Below are positions 1 to 8,417 of a stretch of 47,748 bases of DNA, one piece after another. Below the pieces are notes generated by a model. It saw only the letters and a program-made list of their open reading frames with translations, had not been told where the DNA came from and made no database searches. Source of the stretch: Planctomycetota bacterium (GTDB lineage: Bacteria > Planctomycetota > UBA1135 > UBA2386). The stretch's first letter is position 1, and every line of letters begins with the position of its first letter. The position numbers and the translations under genes were made by a program. Location of the stretch: assembly GCA_020848735.1 (NCBI GenBank), contig JADLHO010000242.1, positions 1 to 47,748 of the forward strand, given 5' to 3'.

Positions 1-424
1 ACGCGCCCCCGGTCGACGGGATCGGATGCCCATAGGCGTGTGCGCCGCGGCTTCGTTCAACTGATCCCATCCGGACGAAGCCGCGAACTTGTCCTCGGCG
101 AAGCTGGAGCATTCGCGCGGCTTCATCTGGATAGGATCCTACTCGTTGGGCAGACGACACCCGCAAGGTCCCCTGACCTGTTTTGGAAGCTGAAAGCCAA
201 CTTTGCCGAAGGGTCGTCCGAATCCCTTGGCGGCGCCAGAGCATCGCCACTGAGGATCCGGCCGCCTTGCCTCAGCGTCGAAAATGCGGAACCGCCGAGT
301 CGAACACACTGAGTGGCGTGCGTCGAGCGGCGCAAGAATACTACCCGACGTCGCTCTCGCGTATCCTCGCCTCGCAAGAATGATACTTCACCTCTAACGA
401 CGCCGAAACCCCCGACGGAGCGCC
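1..424. other. Left-end region without a supportable gene
   Basis: Short open frames exist on both strands, but none resembles a known family or has a convincing ribosome binding site. Composition is already AT-richer than the bulk of the window, so this belongs to the same island as the following DUF262 gene. A TATCCT hexamer at 362-367 lies 57 bases before the DUF262 start and matches the -10-like element seen before other genes here, but no -35 match stands at the right distance. A GGAG at 417-420 is the probable ribosome binding site of the next gene. Confidence 0.4.
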
Positions 425-2446
425 ATGCAAACTGAGCTCTATTCCTTGTCGAAGATATTCACCGAAAACCTCTTCCGAATCCCCGACTACCAGCGTGGAT
501 ACTCGTGGGGGCCAACCCAGCTCAAACATTTCTGGTCCGATATCGTTCTGCTCGATTCAGGACGAGATCACTACACCGGCGTCCTCACGCTTGAAGAAGT
601 CGACGCAGAAACGACAACGAAGTGGACGGATGACCTATGGATCATCACTTCGAAACGATACAGACCCTACTACGTAGTCGATGGTCAGCAGCGCCTGACG
701 ACCTCACTGATCCTCCTTCAATGCATTATTGAAAAGGCGGGGCAAAATGGGGAACTAAACTATTCAACGGTGGCAGAGATCCGTAAGAAGTACATTTTCG
801 AGTCTCGCGATAAGGGAATAAGCAGGTCCCATATATTTGGGTACGAGCGAGATAACCCGAGCTACGAATACCTAAAAACACGGATCTTCAACGATAGCTC
901 GGACGATCATTCGACTGGTGAAGAGACGATCTATACGCACAATCTGATCGCCGCTAAGTCTTTCTTCAAGGACCAGCTCTCGCAGTACCAGGCTGACCAG
1001 CTCGAATCCATCTACACGACCCTAACACAACATCTGCTTTTCAATATCTACGTCATCTCGAAAGACATTGACGTCTTCGTCGCCTTCGAAACGATGAACA
1101 ATCGCGGCAAGCCCCTCTCCTATCTCGAACTACTCAAGAATCGGCTCATCTTTCTCTCAACTCGCCTGGGCGTCGACGATGTGGAACGTTCCAAGTTGAG
1201 ACGCGTGATCAACGAGTCCTGGAAGACGGCATATCACTTCCTTGGCCGCAATCGGGAGCGTCCACTTAATGACGACCACTTCCTGGATGTGCAGTTTGTT
1301 CTATATATTGGAACCCAGCCACAGGCCGCCAACACCCCAGACAAGCCACCTCGGGATTTGTGGCGCTATAGACGACATCGTGACGATCTCCGCGTTCATC
1401 TACTAGAGAGCTACTTCACCTCGCGAAACGTTTTCGAGGCTGGTGATCACTCTGACGGATCGGGGAAACTCTTGACAGCGAAGTCTCTCTATGGATATGC
1501 GCACGACCTGAAACGATGTGTGGAGACCTACTATAGATTGTTCAATCCGGAGGACAGTGAATACTCGGATGATGTTCGGATTCACCTGGCGAGAATCGGT
1601 CGGCTCGGCTGGCGAGATACTCTGCCGCTCGCCGTCGCTTCGATTCATCAGCGTCCGGAGAGTTCTGACATCGAACTCCTACTCGCGAACCTTGAACGGT
1701 TCCTATTTGTGCTGTCGTTAAGATTCCAGTACGAAGATGAAGATCTCGACGCGATTGCTCTCGGCGTGCAGGTGGCAAAAAACTCTGAATCGGTGCGCGC
1801 GGCCGCGGAAAAGATCCACAGCATTACAGAGAAGCGTGTTGCGAAGCTGGAAATGGCTGAAACCGCAGTCACTCTTTCGCGCACACAGTATTATGGCTGG
1901 CGCCCCCTCGCGTACTTGCTTTTTGAGTACGAGCAGGAACTCAAGAAGCGGTCGCGGTCGAATAGGGACAAGATCGTTTGGAAGGAGTTCTGTCGAGAGG
2001 ACTTCGAGACCGACTATTCAACGATAGAGCACATTTATCCGCAAAAGCCTCGTGATCAGTATTGGAAGGATCGATTCGGATCACTCACCGTGAAGCAGCG
2101 AAACGCGCTTCGGAACTCGCTCGGCAATTTCTTGCCCCTGTCGCGCCCAAAGAACGCTGCCCTGGGAAACCGTCCTTTCCCAGCCAAGAGAGACGGCTCT
2201 GCGGAATCGGGCGGGTACCGTGTTGGGTCATACTCAGAGATTGAAGTATCGAACTGCGAGGAGTGGACTCCCCAGGCCATTGTTGACCGTGGAGTGAGGC
2301 TACTAGAATTCGCGGAACGAAGGTGGCAATTGCAATTGGGCGATCGCTCAAAGAAGATTGCGGCCTTGGGGCTACGCTTCATCGAAGACTCCTCCGCTGA
2401 AGTGGATGGTGTTTCCGATCCCACCGATGAGCCGGAGCAGAGTTGA
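425..2446 (+). CDS. GmrSD-like DUF262/DUF1524 nuclease, putative anti-phage protein
   Basis: This 673-residue protein joins an N-terminal DUF262 domain to a C-terminal DUF1524 domain, the layout of the GmrSD type IV restriction family. That family uses nucleotides to cleave modified phage DNA. The DUF262 signatures are IPDYQRGYSW (residues 19-28) and DGQQRLTT (86-93), a ParB/Srx-like nucleotide site. The DUF1524 HNH-type motif is EHIYP around His536, with LGNFLPLS (Asn568) and NAALGN (Asn577) completing the His-Asn-Asn set. All key residues are intact and the length fits single-chain members. The start has GGAG just upstream. Codon use is unlike the neighbours: bases 721-780, for example, contain only 26 G/C of 60. 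No methylase or partner is visible, so it probably acts alone. An IS91-like remnant follows directly. Defence function is inferred from family; the modified-DNA substrate is unknown. Confidence 0.9.
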   Translation: MQTELYSLSKIFTENLFRIPDYQRGYSWGPTQLKHFWSDIVLLDSGRDHYTGVLTLEEVDAETTTKWTDDLWIITSKRYRPYYVVDGQQRLTTSLILLQCIIEKAGQNGELNYSTVAEIRKKYIFESRDKGISRSHIFGYERDNPSYEYLKTRIFNDSSDDHSTGEETIYTHNLIAAKSFFKDQLSQYQADQLESIYTTLTQHLLFNIYVISKDIDVFVAFETMNNRGKPLSYLELLKNRLIFLSTRLGVDDVERSKLRRVINESWKTAYHFLGRNRERPLNDDHFLDVQFVLYIGTQPQAANTPDKPPRDLWRYRRHRDDLRVHLLESYFTSRNVFEAGDHSDGSGKLLTAKSLYGYAHDLKRCVETYYRLFNPEDSEYSDDVRIHLARIGRLGWRDTLPLAVASIHQRPESSDIELLLANLERFLFVLSLRFQYEDEDLDAIALGVQVAKNSESVRAAAEKIHSITEKRVAKLEMAETAVTLSRTQYYGWRPLAYLLFEYEQELKKRSRSNRDKIVWKEFCREDFETDYSTIEHIYPQKPRDQYWKDRFGSLTVKQRNALRNSLGNFLPLSRPKNAALGNRPFPAKRDGSAESGGYRVGSYSEIEVSNCEEWTPQAIVDRGVRLLEFAERRWQLQLGDRSKKIAALGLRFIEDSSAEVDGVSDPTDEPEQS

Positions 2447-2461
2447 TCTTTGGTAAGAGCT

Positions 2462-2596
2462 GCCCAACCCGTCCCCCGGCGGCCCCCGCGCCGGCACCCG
2501 CTCTGGCACCTCTGCCGACAGCCCCATCGCGCCCAGCACTTTCGCGACCGACTCCGGCGCCGTGATCGCCGCCGGCACCCTCCGCGTGCCGCCGAG
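2462..2596 (-). pseudogene. Remnant of the C-terminal end of an IS91/IS801-type transposase
   Basis: One minus-strand frame reads LGGTRRVPAAITAP, then KVLGAMGLSAEVPE and ARGPP. This matches, from memory, the extreme C-terminus of IS91-family Y2 transposases: a CxxCGG zinc motif, then R-x-L-x-A-I-x-x-P, then a short 'LxxLGLPxxxPxxxPAR' tail. Here the CPxCGG motif is decayed to DHLGG and nothing upstream resembles the catalytic HUH/Y2 domain, so only a fragment of about 45 codons survives. It sits 15 bases after the stop codon of the DUF262 gene and points toward it. It could instead be a chance frame; a protein search would decide. Confidence 0.5.
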
Positions 2597-2768
2597 ATGA
2601 TCGGCGGCATCACCGGCTGGCTCGACGAGGGCTTCCCGCTCGAGGCGGCGGATCTCCCGCGGCCCGATTTGTCGTGACGTTCGCGATCCGCGAGGCAAGC
2701 AGCACGGTCAGGCGGTGCGGACCGTCCATCCCACCGCCGCTCGCGCCCTCACGCCCCACAGCGCCGCC

Positions 2769-4937
2769 ATGTCCGTTCCGAAGCTCCTGCACCTCGTCTC
2801 CGCGGCACTCGTCCTCGCCGGGCTCGCCCCGTCCCAGCAATGCCTGGACACGAGCTACGCCGGCACCCTCTCGACCGGGCTCGATGCTGCGGCCTACGTG
2901 GACCTGAGCGTGCGGGTCCCGGTGATCCTCCACGCGATCCGCTTCAACTTCGACCAGGCCCCGGGGCTGCCCGCAGGTCTGGTCGTCCACGGCTGCCCCG
3001 ACAGCTATGTCGCCAACACGCGCAACGCCGCGGCGTGGACGCAGCTCGCGGTCGACGACGGCACCGCGCTCTGCGCGGGTCCCGGCCTCGGGACGACGAT
3101 TCCGCTCCAGAACCCGATCCAGCTCGCCGCCGGCAAGCACGGCCTCTGCTTCGCCACGCAGCGCAGCGTGACGATGCGCTTCGCGCTGGGTGCGGGCAGC
3201 TTCGCCGACGCGGTCCTCACCCTGCACAGCGGCGCGACGCAGGCGACTCCGTTCATCGGCAATGCGCCCGCGCCGCGCACCTGGAACGGGACGCTCTGCT
3301 ACACGGTCGCCCCGGGCCTCCATCCCGACTTCGATGCCGCCCCCCGCGTCGGCGCGTCCCCGTTGAGCGTGACGTTCACCGACCGCAGCCACAGCTCCGA
3401 CCCGGCGGGCATCACGAGCTGGAGCTGGGACTTCGAGGACGACGGCACGCCCGACGCGTTCGTCCGGAACCCGACCCACGTCTATCGCAGGCCGGGGGTC
3501 TTCAGCGTCCGCCTCACGGTGACCGACGCGCTGCACGGCACTCGCTCGCGGACGCTGCCGGACCTCGTCTCCGTCGACCCGGTCGATGCGAACTTCACGG
3601 CGTCGCCCCGCAGCGGCGCGGTGCCCCTGACGGTGCACTTCACGGATACGTCCGCGGGCTTCGTCGACACCTGGGCCTGGGACTTCGACGGCGACGGCCT
3701 CACCGACTCCACCCAGCAGCACCCGAGCTGGCAATACGTGAACCCCGGCCGCTACACGGTGCGCCTGCGCTCCGGCAATGCCGGTCAGGCGGACAGCGAG
3801 ACGAAGCTGAACTTCGTCTTCGTCAGCGGTCCGCCGGTCGACCCCGGTCCGCCGGAGATCCTGCAATACCAGTTCAACGAGGCCCGCGGGGCTCTCGTCG
3901 CCAATACCGCGACGGGACCGTTCGCGCCCGCGTTCGGCACCGTGAGCGACGGCGGCGTGGCACCGGTTCCCAATCCGCATTGGCAGGCGGACCCGGCGCG
4001 GGCGGGCTGGCGCGGCAACGAGCCGGGCTTCGGCTGCCTCGGGGTCGACGACGTCGCACCCTTCGAGAACCGCGTCGACACCGCCTGGCCGCTGGTCCTC
4101 TCGGGCTCCCACACGATCGCCTTCTGGTCGCGCGCGGTCGCGCCCCCGTCGACGCTCGGCGTCTACGCCTTCGGCGCTAAGGACGCGTCGGCCCGCGCGC
4201 TCGTGACCGGATCGGTGCTCTCGCTGCGCAACTGGGGGACCCTCGGCAATACCGCGCTCGATTCGGCGACCGACCCCGACGCGACGTCGCAATGGACCCA
4301 TTGGGCGCTGGTCGTCGACGACCAGCTCGGCACCGCCCAGTGGTTCGTCGACGGCGTGCCCGATGGCGAGATGCGGATCTACCCGGCAGGGACCTTCCAG
4401 ATCAGCGCGGGCGCGCTCCTCGTGGGCGGTTGGATGAACGCGAGCACCCTCCACTGGACGCGCCGCTTCGAGCTGGACGACTTCCGCGTCTACGGCCGCG
4501 CCCTCAGTCCCCAGGAGCTCCTCGGCTGCATGGTCAAGGAGCAGGCCGCGGCTTCGACCTTCGGCCCCGGCTGTCCCGGCTCGACCGGTGTCCCCGTGAT
4601 CGGCTCCGCCCATGGCCGTCCGAAACTCGGCAACCAGGCCTTCGGGATCACCGTGGCGGGCGTCGAGCCCGGTGCCCCGATCGCGCTGCTCCTCGGCCTC
4701 CACGTGCGCGCCGGCAACCTGCCCCTCGACCTCGCCTTCCTCTTTGGCCGAGGCTGCCTCGCCGAGACCCTGCCCGGACTCGGCGCCCCGGTGCTCGGCG
4801 TGGGTCCCAGCGCTTCGCTCGCGCTCGGCATCCCGCTGGACCAGGCGCTCGCGGGCGCCCACGTCTATGCGCAGGCGCTGGTCTTCGGCGTGCCCGGCGC
4901 CGCGAGCGCGGGCCTGGATCTCTCGCTGCAGCTCTGA
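2769..4937 (+). CDS. Secreted PKD-PKD-LamG protein with FGPGC-type C-terminal domain
   Basis: This 722-residue exported protein starts at the ATG at 2769, which gives a clean signal peptide (MSVPKLLHLVSAALVLAGLA, cleavage near Ser-Gln-Gln). An in-frame start at 2715 would put 18 unlikely residues ahead of it. Two PKD domains lie at about residues 186-272 and 273-350, each with the W-x-W-D-F-D/E core (SWSWDFEDDG and TWAWDFDGDG). A LamG/concanavalin-like fold follows from about 364 to 580 (VVDDQLGTAQWFVDG, FELDDFRVYGRAL). The last 125 residues begin FGPGCPGS (Phe598) and recur in at least two other exported proteins of this window. No catalytic residues are recognisable. A surface or extracellular binding role is an inference. 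It stands as a single gene, with the DUF1801 gene following 77 bases later. Confidence 0.8.
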   Translation: MSVPKLLHLVSAALVLAGLAPSQQCLDTSYAGTLSTGLDAAAYVDLSVRVPVILHAIRFNFDQAPGLPAGLVVHGCPDSYVANTRNAAAWTQLAVDDGTALCAGPGLGTTIPLQNPIQLAAGKHGLCFATQRSVTMRFALGAGSFADAVLTLHSGATQATPFIGNAPAPRTWNGTLCYTVAPGLHPDFDAAPRVGASPLSVTFTDRSHSSDPAGITSWSWDFEDDGTPDAFVRNPTHVYRRPGVFSVRLTVTDALHGTRSRTLPDLVSVDPVDANFTASPRSGAVPLTVHFTDTSAGFVDTWAWDFDGDGLTDSTQQHPSWQYVNPGRYTVRLRSGNAGQADSETKLNFVFVSGPPVDPGPPEILQYQFNEARGALVANTATGPFAPAFGTVSDGGVAPVPNPHWQADPARAGWRGNEPGFGCLGVDDVAPFENRVDTAWPLVLSGSHTIAFWSRAVAPPSTLGVYAFGAKDASARALVTGSVLSLRNWGTLGNTALDSATDPDATSQWTHWALVVDDQLGTAQWFVDGVPDGEMRIYPAGTFQISAGALLVGGWMNASTLHWTRRFELDDFRVYGRALSPQELLGCMVKEQAAASTFGPGCPGSTGVPVIGSAHGRPKLGNQAFGITVAGVEPGAPIALLLGLHVRAGNLPLDLAFLFGRGCLAETLPGLGAPVLGVGPSASLALGIPLDQALAGAHVYAQALVFGVPGAASAGLDLSLQL

Positions 4938-5014
4938 ACGCGCCCCTTCCCGGTGGCTGGACCGGTTCGCGCCGCGCGGGCACAGTCCTCGGCGACACCG
5001 ACGACGGTCCGCCC

Positions 5015-5527
5015 ATGACGAACGCCGAGACCCAGCTCGCGGCACTGTTCACGAACTTCGAACCCGCGATCGCCAGGCTCGGCAAGGCGCTGCGCAAGAA
5101 GCTCCGCGCCCGACTCCCCGGCTTCTTCGAGGTCGTCTACCACTACGAGCGCCAGGGCTCGCTCCTGCTCGCGTATTCGCCGACCGAGCGCGGCTACGAC
5201 GCGGTGTGCTCGCTGGGCCTGTATCCGGAGCAGGTGAAGCTCTTCTTCGCGCGCGGCCCGCTCCTCGCGGGCGCGGACCCGCAGCGGCTGCTGACGGGCA
5301 GCGGCAAGGTGGTCCGCTACGTCGAGATGGCGAAGGCCGGCGAGCTCGACCGACCGGAGATCGAGGCCCTGATGGTCGCGGCGCTGGACCTCGCGAAGGC
5401 ATGCCCCGTGGCCGGCACGGAGGGCGCGATCGTCCTCAAGGTCGAGGAGCAGGCGCAGCGCGCGTCGCGTGCGAAACGGGCGCCGCGCGCGGCGAGCCCC
5501 GGCCGCGGCCGCACGCCGCGGCGTTGA
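5015..5527 (+). CDS. DUF1801 (YdhG-like) domain protein
   Basis: This 170-residue protein matches the DUF1801 fold in its central part: a helical start (LFTNFEPAIARLGKAL), a strand-rich core with SLLLAYSPTERGYDAVCSLG and VKLFFARGPLL, then GSGKVVRYVEM and a C-terminal helix. No catalytic residues are known for the family, whose members are small cytosolic proteins of unclear role. The last 25 residues are Ala/Arg/Pro-rich and probably disordered. The ATG at 5015 was chosen because the DUF1801 homology begins directly after it; the open frame continues upstream only as the shadow of the preceding gene. It converges on the tRNA-Pro gene. Confidence 0.65.
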   Translation: MTNAETQLAALFTNFEPAIARLGKALRKKLRARLPGFFEVVYHYERQGSLLLAYSPTERGYDAVCSLGLYPEQVKLFFARGPLLAGADPQRLLTGSGKVVRYVEMAKAGELDRPEIEALMVAALDLAKACPVAGTEGAIVLKVEEQAQRASRAKRAPRAASPGRGRTPRR

Positions 5528-5585
5528 GCGCGGTGCGGTGCCCGAGGACTCGGAATCCGGCGCCGCCCGGTGCGCGCGGTGAAGT

Positions 5586-5662
5586 TGGTCGGGGCGACAG
5601 GATTTGAACCTGCGACCTCTGCGTCCCGAACGCAGCGCTCTACCAGGCTGAGCCACGCCCCG
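5586..5662 (-). tRNA. tRNA-Pro (anticodon CGG)
   Basis: The minus strand folds into a complete cloverleaf. The acceptor stem CGGGGCG/CGCCCCG has discriminator A and an encoded CCA. The D arm contains AGCCTGGTAGAGC, and the anticodon arm is CTGCG-TTCGGGA-CGCAG with CGG at positions 34-36. The T arm contains GGTTCAAATCC. A near-consensus promoter lies upstream (5722-5750). Unlike the two other tRNAs in the window, this one carries its 3' CCA in the DNA. Confidence 0.95.
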
Positions 5663-5721
5663 ACAACCGCCTCGAGCGGCGAGCCCTTGCGGAGCTCGAC
5701 GGCCTCATCGGCGGGCGGGGC

Positions 5722-5750
5722 AGGGTAGCTTCACCCCCACCCTCGGTCAA
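5722..5750 (-). promoter_or_regulatory. Promoter of tRNA-Pro
   Basis: On the minus strand TTGACC (5750-5745) is separated by exactly 17 bases from TACCCT (5727-5722), which lies about 60 bases before the 5' end of tRNA-Pro. This is a standard vegetative sigma-type arrangement and one of the clearest in the window. The transcription start was not determined. Confidence 0.6.
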
Positions 5751-5828
5751 CGGTTCGCTGACGAGGTCTCGGGACCGACGGACCTGCACGCTTGCCCCGT
5801 CCCAGGGACCAAGCTCGGATACCCCAAG

Positions 5829-7214
5829 ATGCGCAATCCGCTGCTGGCCCCCGAGCTCCGCGAGTTGCTCCGCGACGGCAAGCCGGAGGAGTTGCGCCAG
5901 TTCGTCGAGGAGCTGCACCCGAACGACGCGGCGGCCTTCCTGGCCTCGCTGGAGCCGGACGAGATCGTGCAGGCGCTGAGCGCGATGCCGGCGCAGCTCG
6001 AGCGGGAGGTCTTCTCCTACCTCGACCCCGACGTGCAGGACTCGATCCTGCTCGGCGCGGGGCGTGAGCGGGTGAAGGGGCTGCTGCGGGCGATGCCCTC
6101 GGACGAGCGCTACGCCTTCCTCGAGCGCCTCGACGACCGGGTGCGCGCCTCGGTCGTGCCGCTGCTGGAGCAGGCCGCGCGGCTCGACTACCTGCGCCGC
6201 GAGCAGTTCGACAAGTCGCAGGTCGGCTCGTTCCTCAGCACGGAGTACTGCGCCCTCGAGCCCCACCTGACCGTGGTCGAGGCGCTCGCCGAGCTGCGCC
6301 GCCAGGCGCCGAGCCGCGAGACGATCTACTACCTCTACGTGGTCGACGGCGAGAAGAAGCTGATCGGCTTCCTCTCGCTGCGCGACCTGATCACCGCGCG
6401 CGACCGCGACACGATCGAGAAGCTCATGAAGACGGAGCCGGTCTCGATCCACGTCGCCGCCGACCAGGAGCAGGCCGCGCGCGTGATCCGCGAATACGAC
6501 CTCATCGCGTTGCCCGTGATCGACGACACGGGACGCCTCGTGGGCATCGTGACCTACGACGACGCGGCCGACATCCAGGAGGAGGAGTCGACCGAGGACA
6601 TCGAACGCATGGCCGGTCTCTCGGGCACGAGCGAGGCCGAGAGCTACGTGGAGGCGTCGACGATCGAGCTGATCCGCCGCCGCGTGCCGATCATCGCGTT
6701 CCTCGCCGGCTTCTACGTGCTGACCGCCTCGGTGATCGCGACGCACGCCGAGCTGCTCCCGGGCACGATGCTCGTCGCGCTGATGCCGATGATCATGGCC
6801 AGCGGCGGCTCGGTCGGGATCCAGTCGAGCTCGCTCATCATCCGCGCGATCACGATCGGCGAGATCGACAACCGCCGCCCCGGCAAGCTGCTCTGGAAGG
6901 AGCTCCGCGTCTCGGCGGGCATCGCCGCGATCCTCTCGGGAATCGTCTTCATCGAGGGGCTGCTGCTCGGCAGCTTCGACGAGACCTACGTCGGCGCCGT
7001 GCCGGACCTGGTGCTGGCCTGCGGCGCGCTGGGCATCGCGATGACGCTGCACGTGATGAGCGCGGCGACGATCGGCGCGGCCGTGCCGATCATCGCGAAG
7101 CTCTTGCGCCGCGACCCCGCGATGGTCTCGACGCCCGCGGTGACGGCGATCGCCGACCTCACCGGTGCCACGCTCTTCTTCCTCGCGCTCCTGCTGCTCG
7201 GCGTGCTGCGCTGA
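5829..7214 (+). CDS. mgtE: MgtE-family magnesium transporter
   Basis: This 461-residue protein has the full MgtE layout: a helical N domain (about residues 1-130, with repeats such as LHPNDAAAFLASLEPDEIVQ), a pair of CBS domains (about 135-260) that sense cytosolic Mg2+, and a five-helix membrane domain (about 275-461). The membrane domain holds the conserved PMIMASGG region and a late AIADLTG whose Asp corresponds to the pore Mg2+ ligand of the family. The usual GGNAGxQ motif is GGSVGIQ here, so it belongs to a divergent branch. It takes up Mg2+, or possibly another divalent cation, at the inner membrane and closes when cytosolic Mg2+ is high. It is a single gene, started at the ATG that begins the N domain. 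Confidence 0.92.
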   Translation: MRNPLLAPELRELLRDGKPEELRQFVEELHPNDAAAFLASLEPDEIVQALSAMPAQLEREVFSYLDPDVQDSILLGAGRERVKGLLRAMPSDERYAFLERLDDRVRASVVPLLEQAARLDYLRREQFDKSQVGSFLSTEYCALEPHLTVVEALAELRRQAPSRETIYYLYVVDGEKKLIGFLSLRDLITARDRDTIEKLMKTEPVSIHVAADQEQAARVIREYDLIALPVIDDTGRLVGIVTYDDAADIQEEESTEDIERMAGLSGTSEAESYVEASTIELIRRRVPIIAFLAGFYVLTASVIATHAELLPGTMLVALMPMIMASGGSVGIQSSSLIIRAITIGEIDNRRPGKLLWKELRVSAGIAAILSGIVFIEGLLLGSFDETYVGAVPDLVLACGALGIAMTLHVMSAATIGAAVPIIAKLLRRDPAMVSTPAVTAIADLTGATLFFLALLLLGVLR

Positions 7215-7265
7215 TCACCCGCGCGGACACGCGGCGCGCCCACGCGACAGGACGGTGATCCGATC

Positions 7266-8390
7266 ATGCTGCTCGAACTCCTCGCCGCGCTCTCGCCTCG
7301 CCTGCAGGACCCGCCCACAGGACGGCCGGAGGAACTCCGCGTCGCGCTCACGCCGGCCGCGCCGGGAGACCCGGGCGCGCCACGCTGGAGCCCGAAGGCG
7401 GCGACGGTACCCCTCACGGGCACGAGCGTGCTGAACGGCAGCTTCACGCTGGGCGATGCCGGCGCGAAGGCGATCGCGGTGCGCCTCGAGCGCAGCGAGG
7501 GCGCCGTCGCCTTCGACGTGCTCCACGTCGATCGCGACCGCGACGGGACCTTCGGCGAGGACGAGCGCCTCACCGCGACGCCGTCGGAGCAGCGCGGCAA
7601 GTGGTGGTCGAGCTTCGCGACCGAACTCGAGATCCCGGTGCTCGACGAGGACGGCCGCGTCCTGTCGCGGCGCCCCTATCCCGTCGCGCTGTGGTTCGTC
7701 GCCGACCCGCGCGAGCCGACGGCCGAACCCGCGCTGCGCTGGTCGCGTCGCGGCTGGCATGTCGGGACCGTCGAGATCGACGGCGCACCCGCCTGGGTGA
7801 TGGTCACCGAGCGCGTCCTGGACGGCGTCTTCGACCAACGCGATTCGTTCGCGCTGGCGCGCGACCGCGCCGCGCTCGCCGGCGCCGATGCGCGGACGAT
7901 GGAGCAGCACGCCTGGCTCGATGGCCGCGCCTATCGGCCGCTCGCGATCGACCGCCACGGTCGCTGGCTCACGCTCGCGCGCATCGAACCGGGCATCACC
8001 GAGGCCGAGGAGAAGGACCGCGCCGACCTCCGCAAGGCCGATCGCGCCGCTCCGCGCGCGGCGCGGCCGCTGGCCTTCGGCAAGGACCTCGGCGCAGCGC
8101 TCGCCTCGGCCCGCACCGATGGCCGCCGCGTCTTCCTCGACTTCACCACGAGCTGGTGCGGACCCTGCAAGGAGATGACGGCCCTGGTCTACACGGCAGC
8201 TCCGGTCGTGGACGCCGCCGCGGGCGTGATCGCCGTCGAGATCGACGGCGACGAGTCGCGCGAGTTCGTCAAGACCTACGGCGTCCACGGCTACCCGACG
8301 CTGATCCTGCTCGACGACGCGGGCCGCGAGATCCGGCGCGCGGTCGGCTATCAGGGCGTGGCCGCGATGGTCGAGTTCTTCCGCCGCTGA
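7266..8390 (+). CDS. Thioredoxin-domain protein with unassigned N-terminal region
   Basis: The C-terminal 110 residues of this 374-residue protein are a thioredoxin fold. FLDFTTSWCGPCKEM has the active-site WCGPC at 297-301, and HGYPTLILLDDAGREI holds the cis-proline (GYPT). The first 260 residues match no family I recognise. They look beta-rich, with an EF-hand-like DRDRDGTFGEDE stretch that may bind calcium. The first residues (MLLELLAALSPRLQ) form a short hydrophobic leader, so export is likely. A periplasmic disulfide reductase or isomerase role fits the motif. It converges with the large thioredoxin-fold gene at 8418-10667, 27 bases away. The start follows the mgtE stop by 51 bases. Confidence 0.75.
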   Translation: MLLELLAALSPRLQDPPTGRPEELRVALTPAAPGDPGAPRWSPKAATVPLTGTSVLNGSFTLGDAGAKAIAVRLERSEGAVAFDVLHVDRDRDGTFGEDERLTATPSEQRGKWWSSFATELEIPVLDEDGRVLSRRPYPVALWFVADPREPTAEPALRWSRRGWHVGTVEIDGAPAWVMVTERVLDGVFDQRDSFALARDRAALAGADARTMEQHAWLDGRAYRPLAIDRHGRWLTLARIEPGITEAEEKDRADLRKADRAAPRAARPLAFGKDLGAALASARTDGRRVFLDFTTSWCGPCKEMTALVYTAAPVVDAAAGVIAVEIDGDESREFVKTYGVHGYPTLILLDDAGREIRRAVGYQGVAAMVEFFRR

Positions 8391-8417
8391 CGCGCGCGGC
8401 GCGCGGCGCATGCTCGC

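Noticed and set aside
40..312. A 90-codon frame at the left end
   Set aside because: No ribosome binding site, no homology, and overlapped by equally open frames on both strands.
2610..5045. An 811-codon minus-strand open frame opposite the PKD/LamG gene
   Set aside because: Arg/Glu/Gly-rich with no domain; it is the antisense shadow of a high-GC gene whose plus strand has a signal peptide and clear domains.
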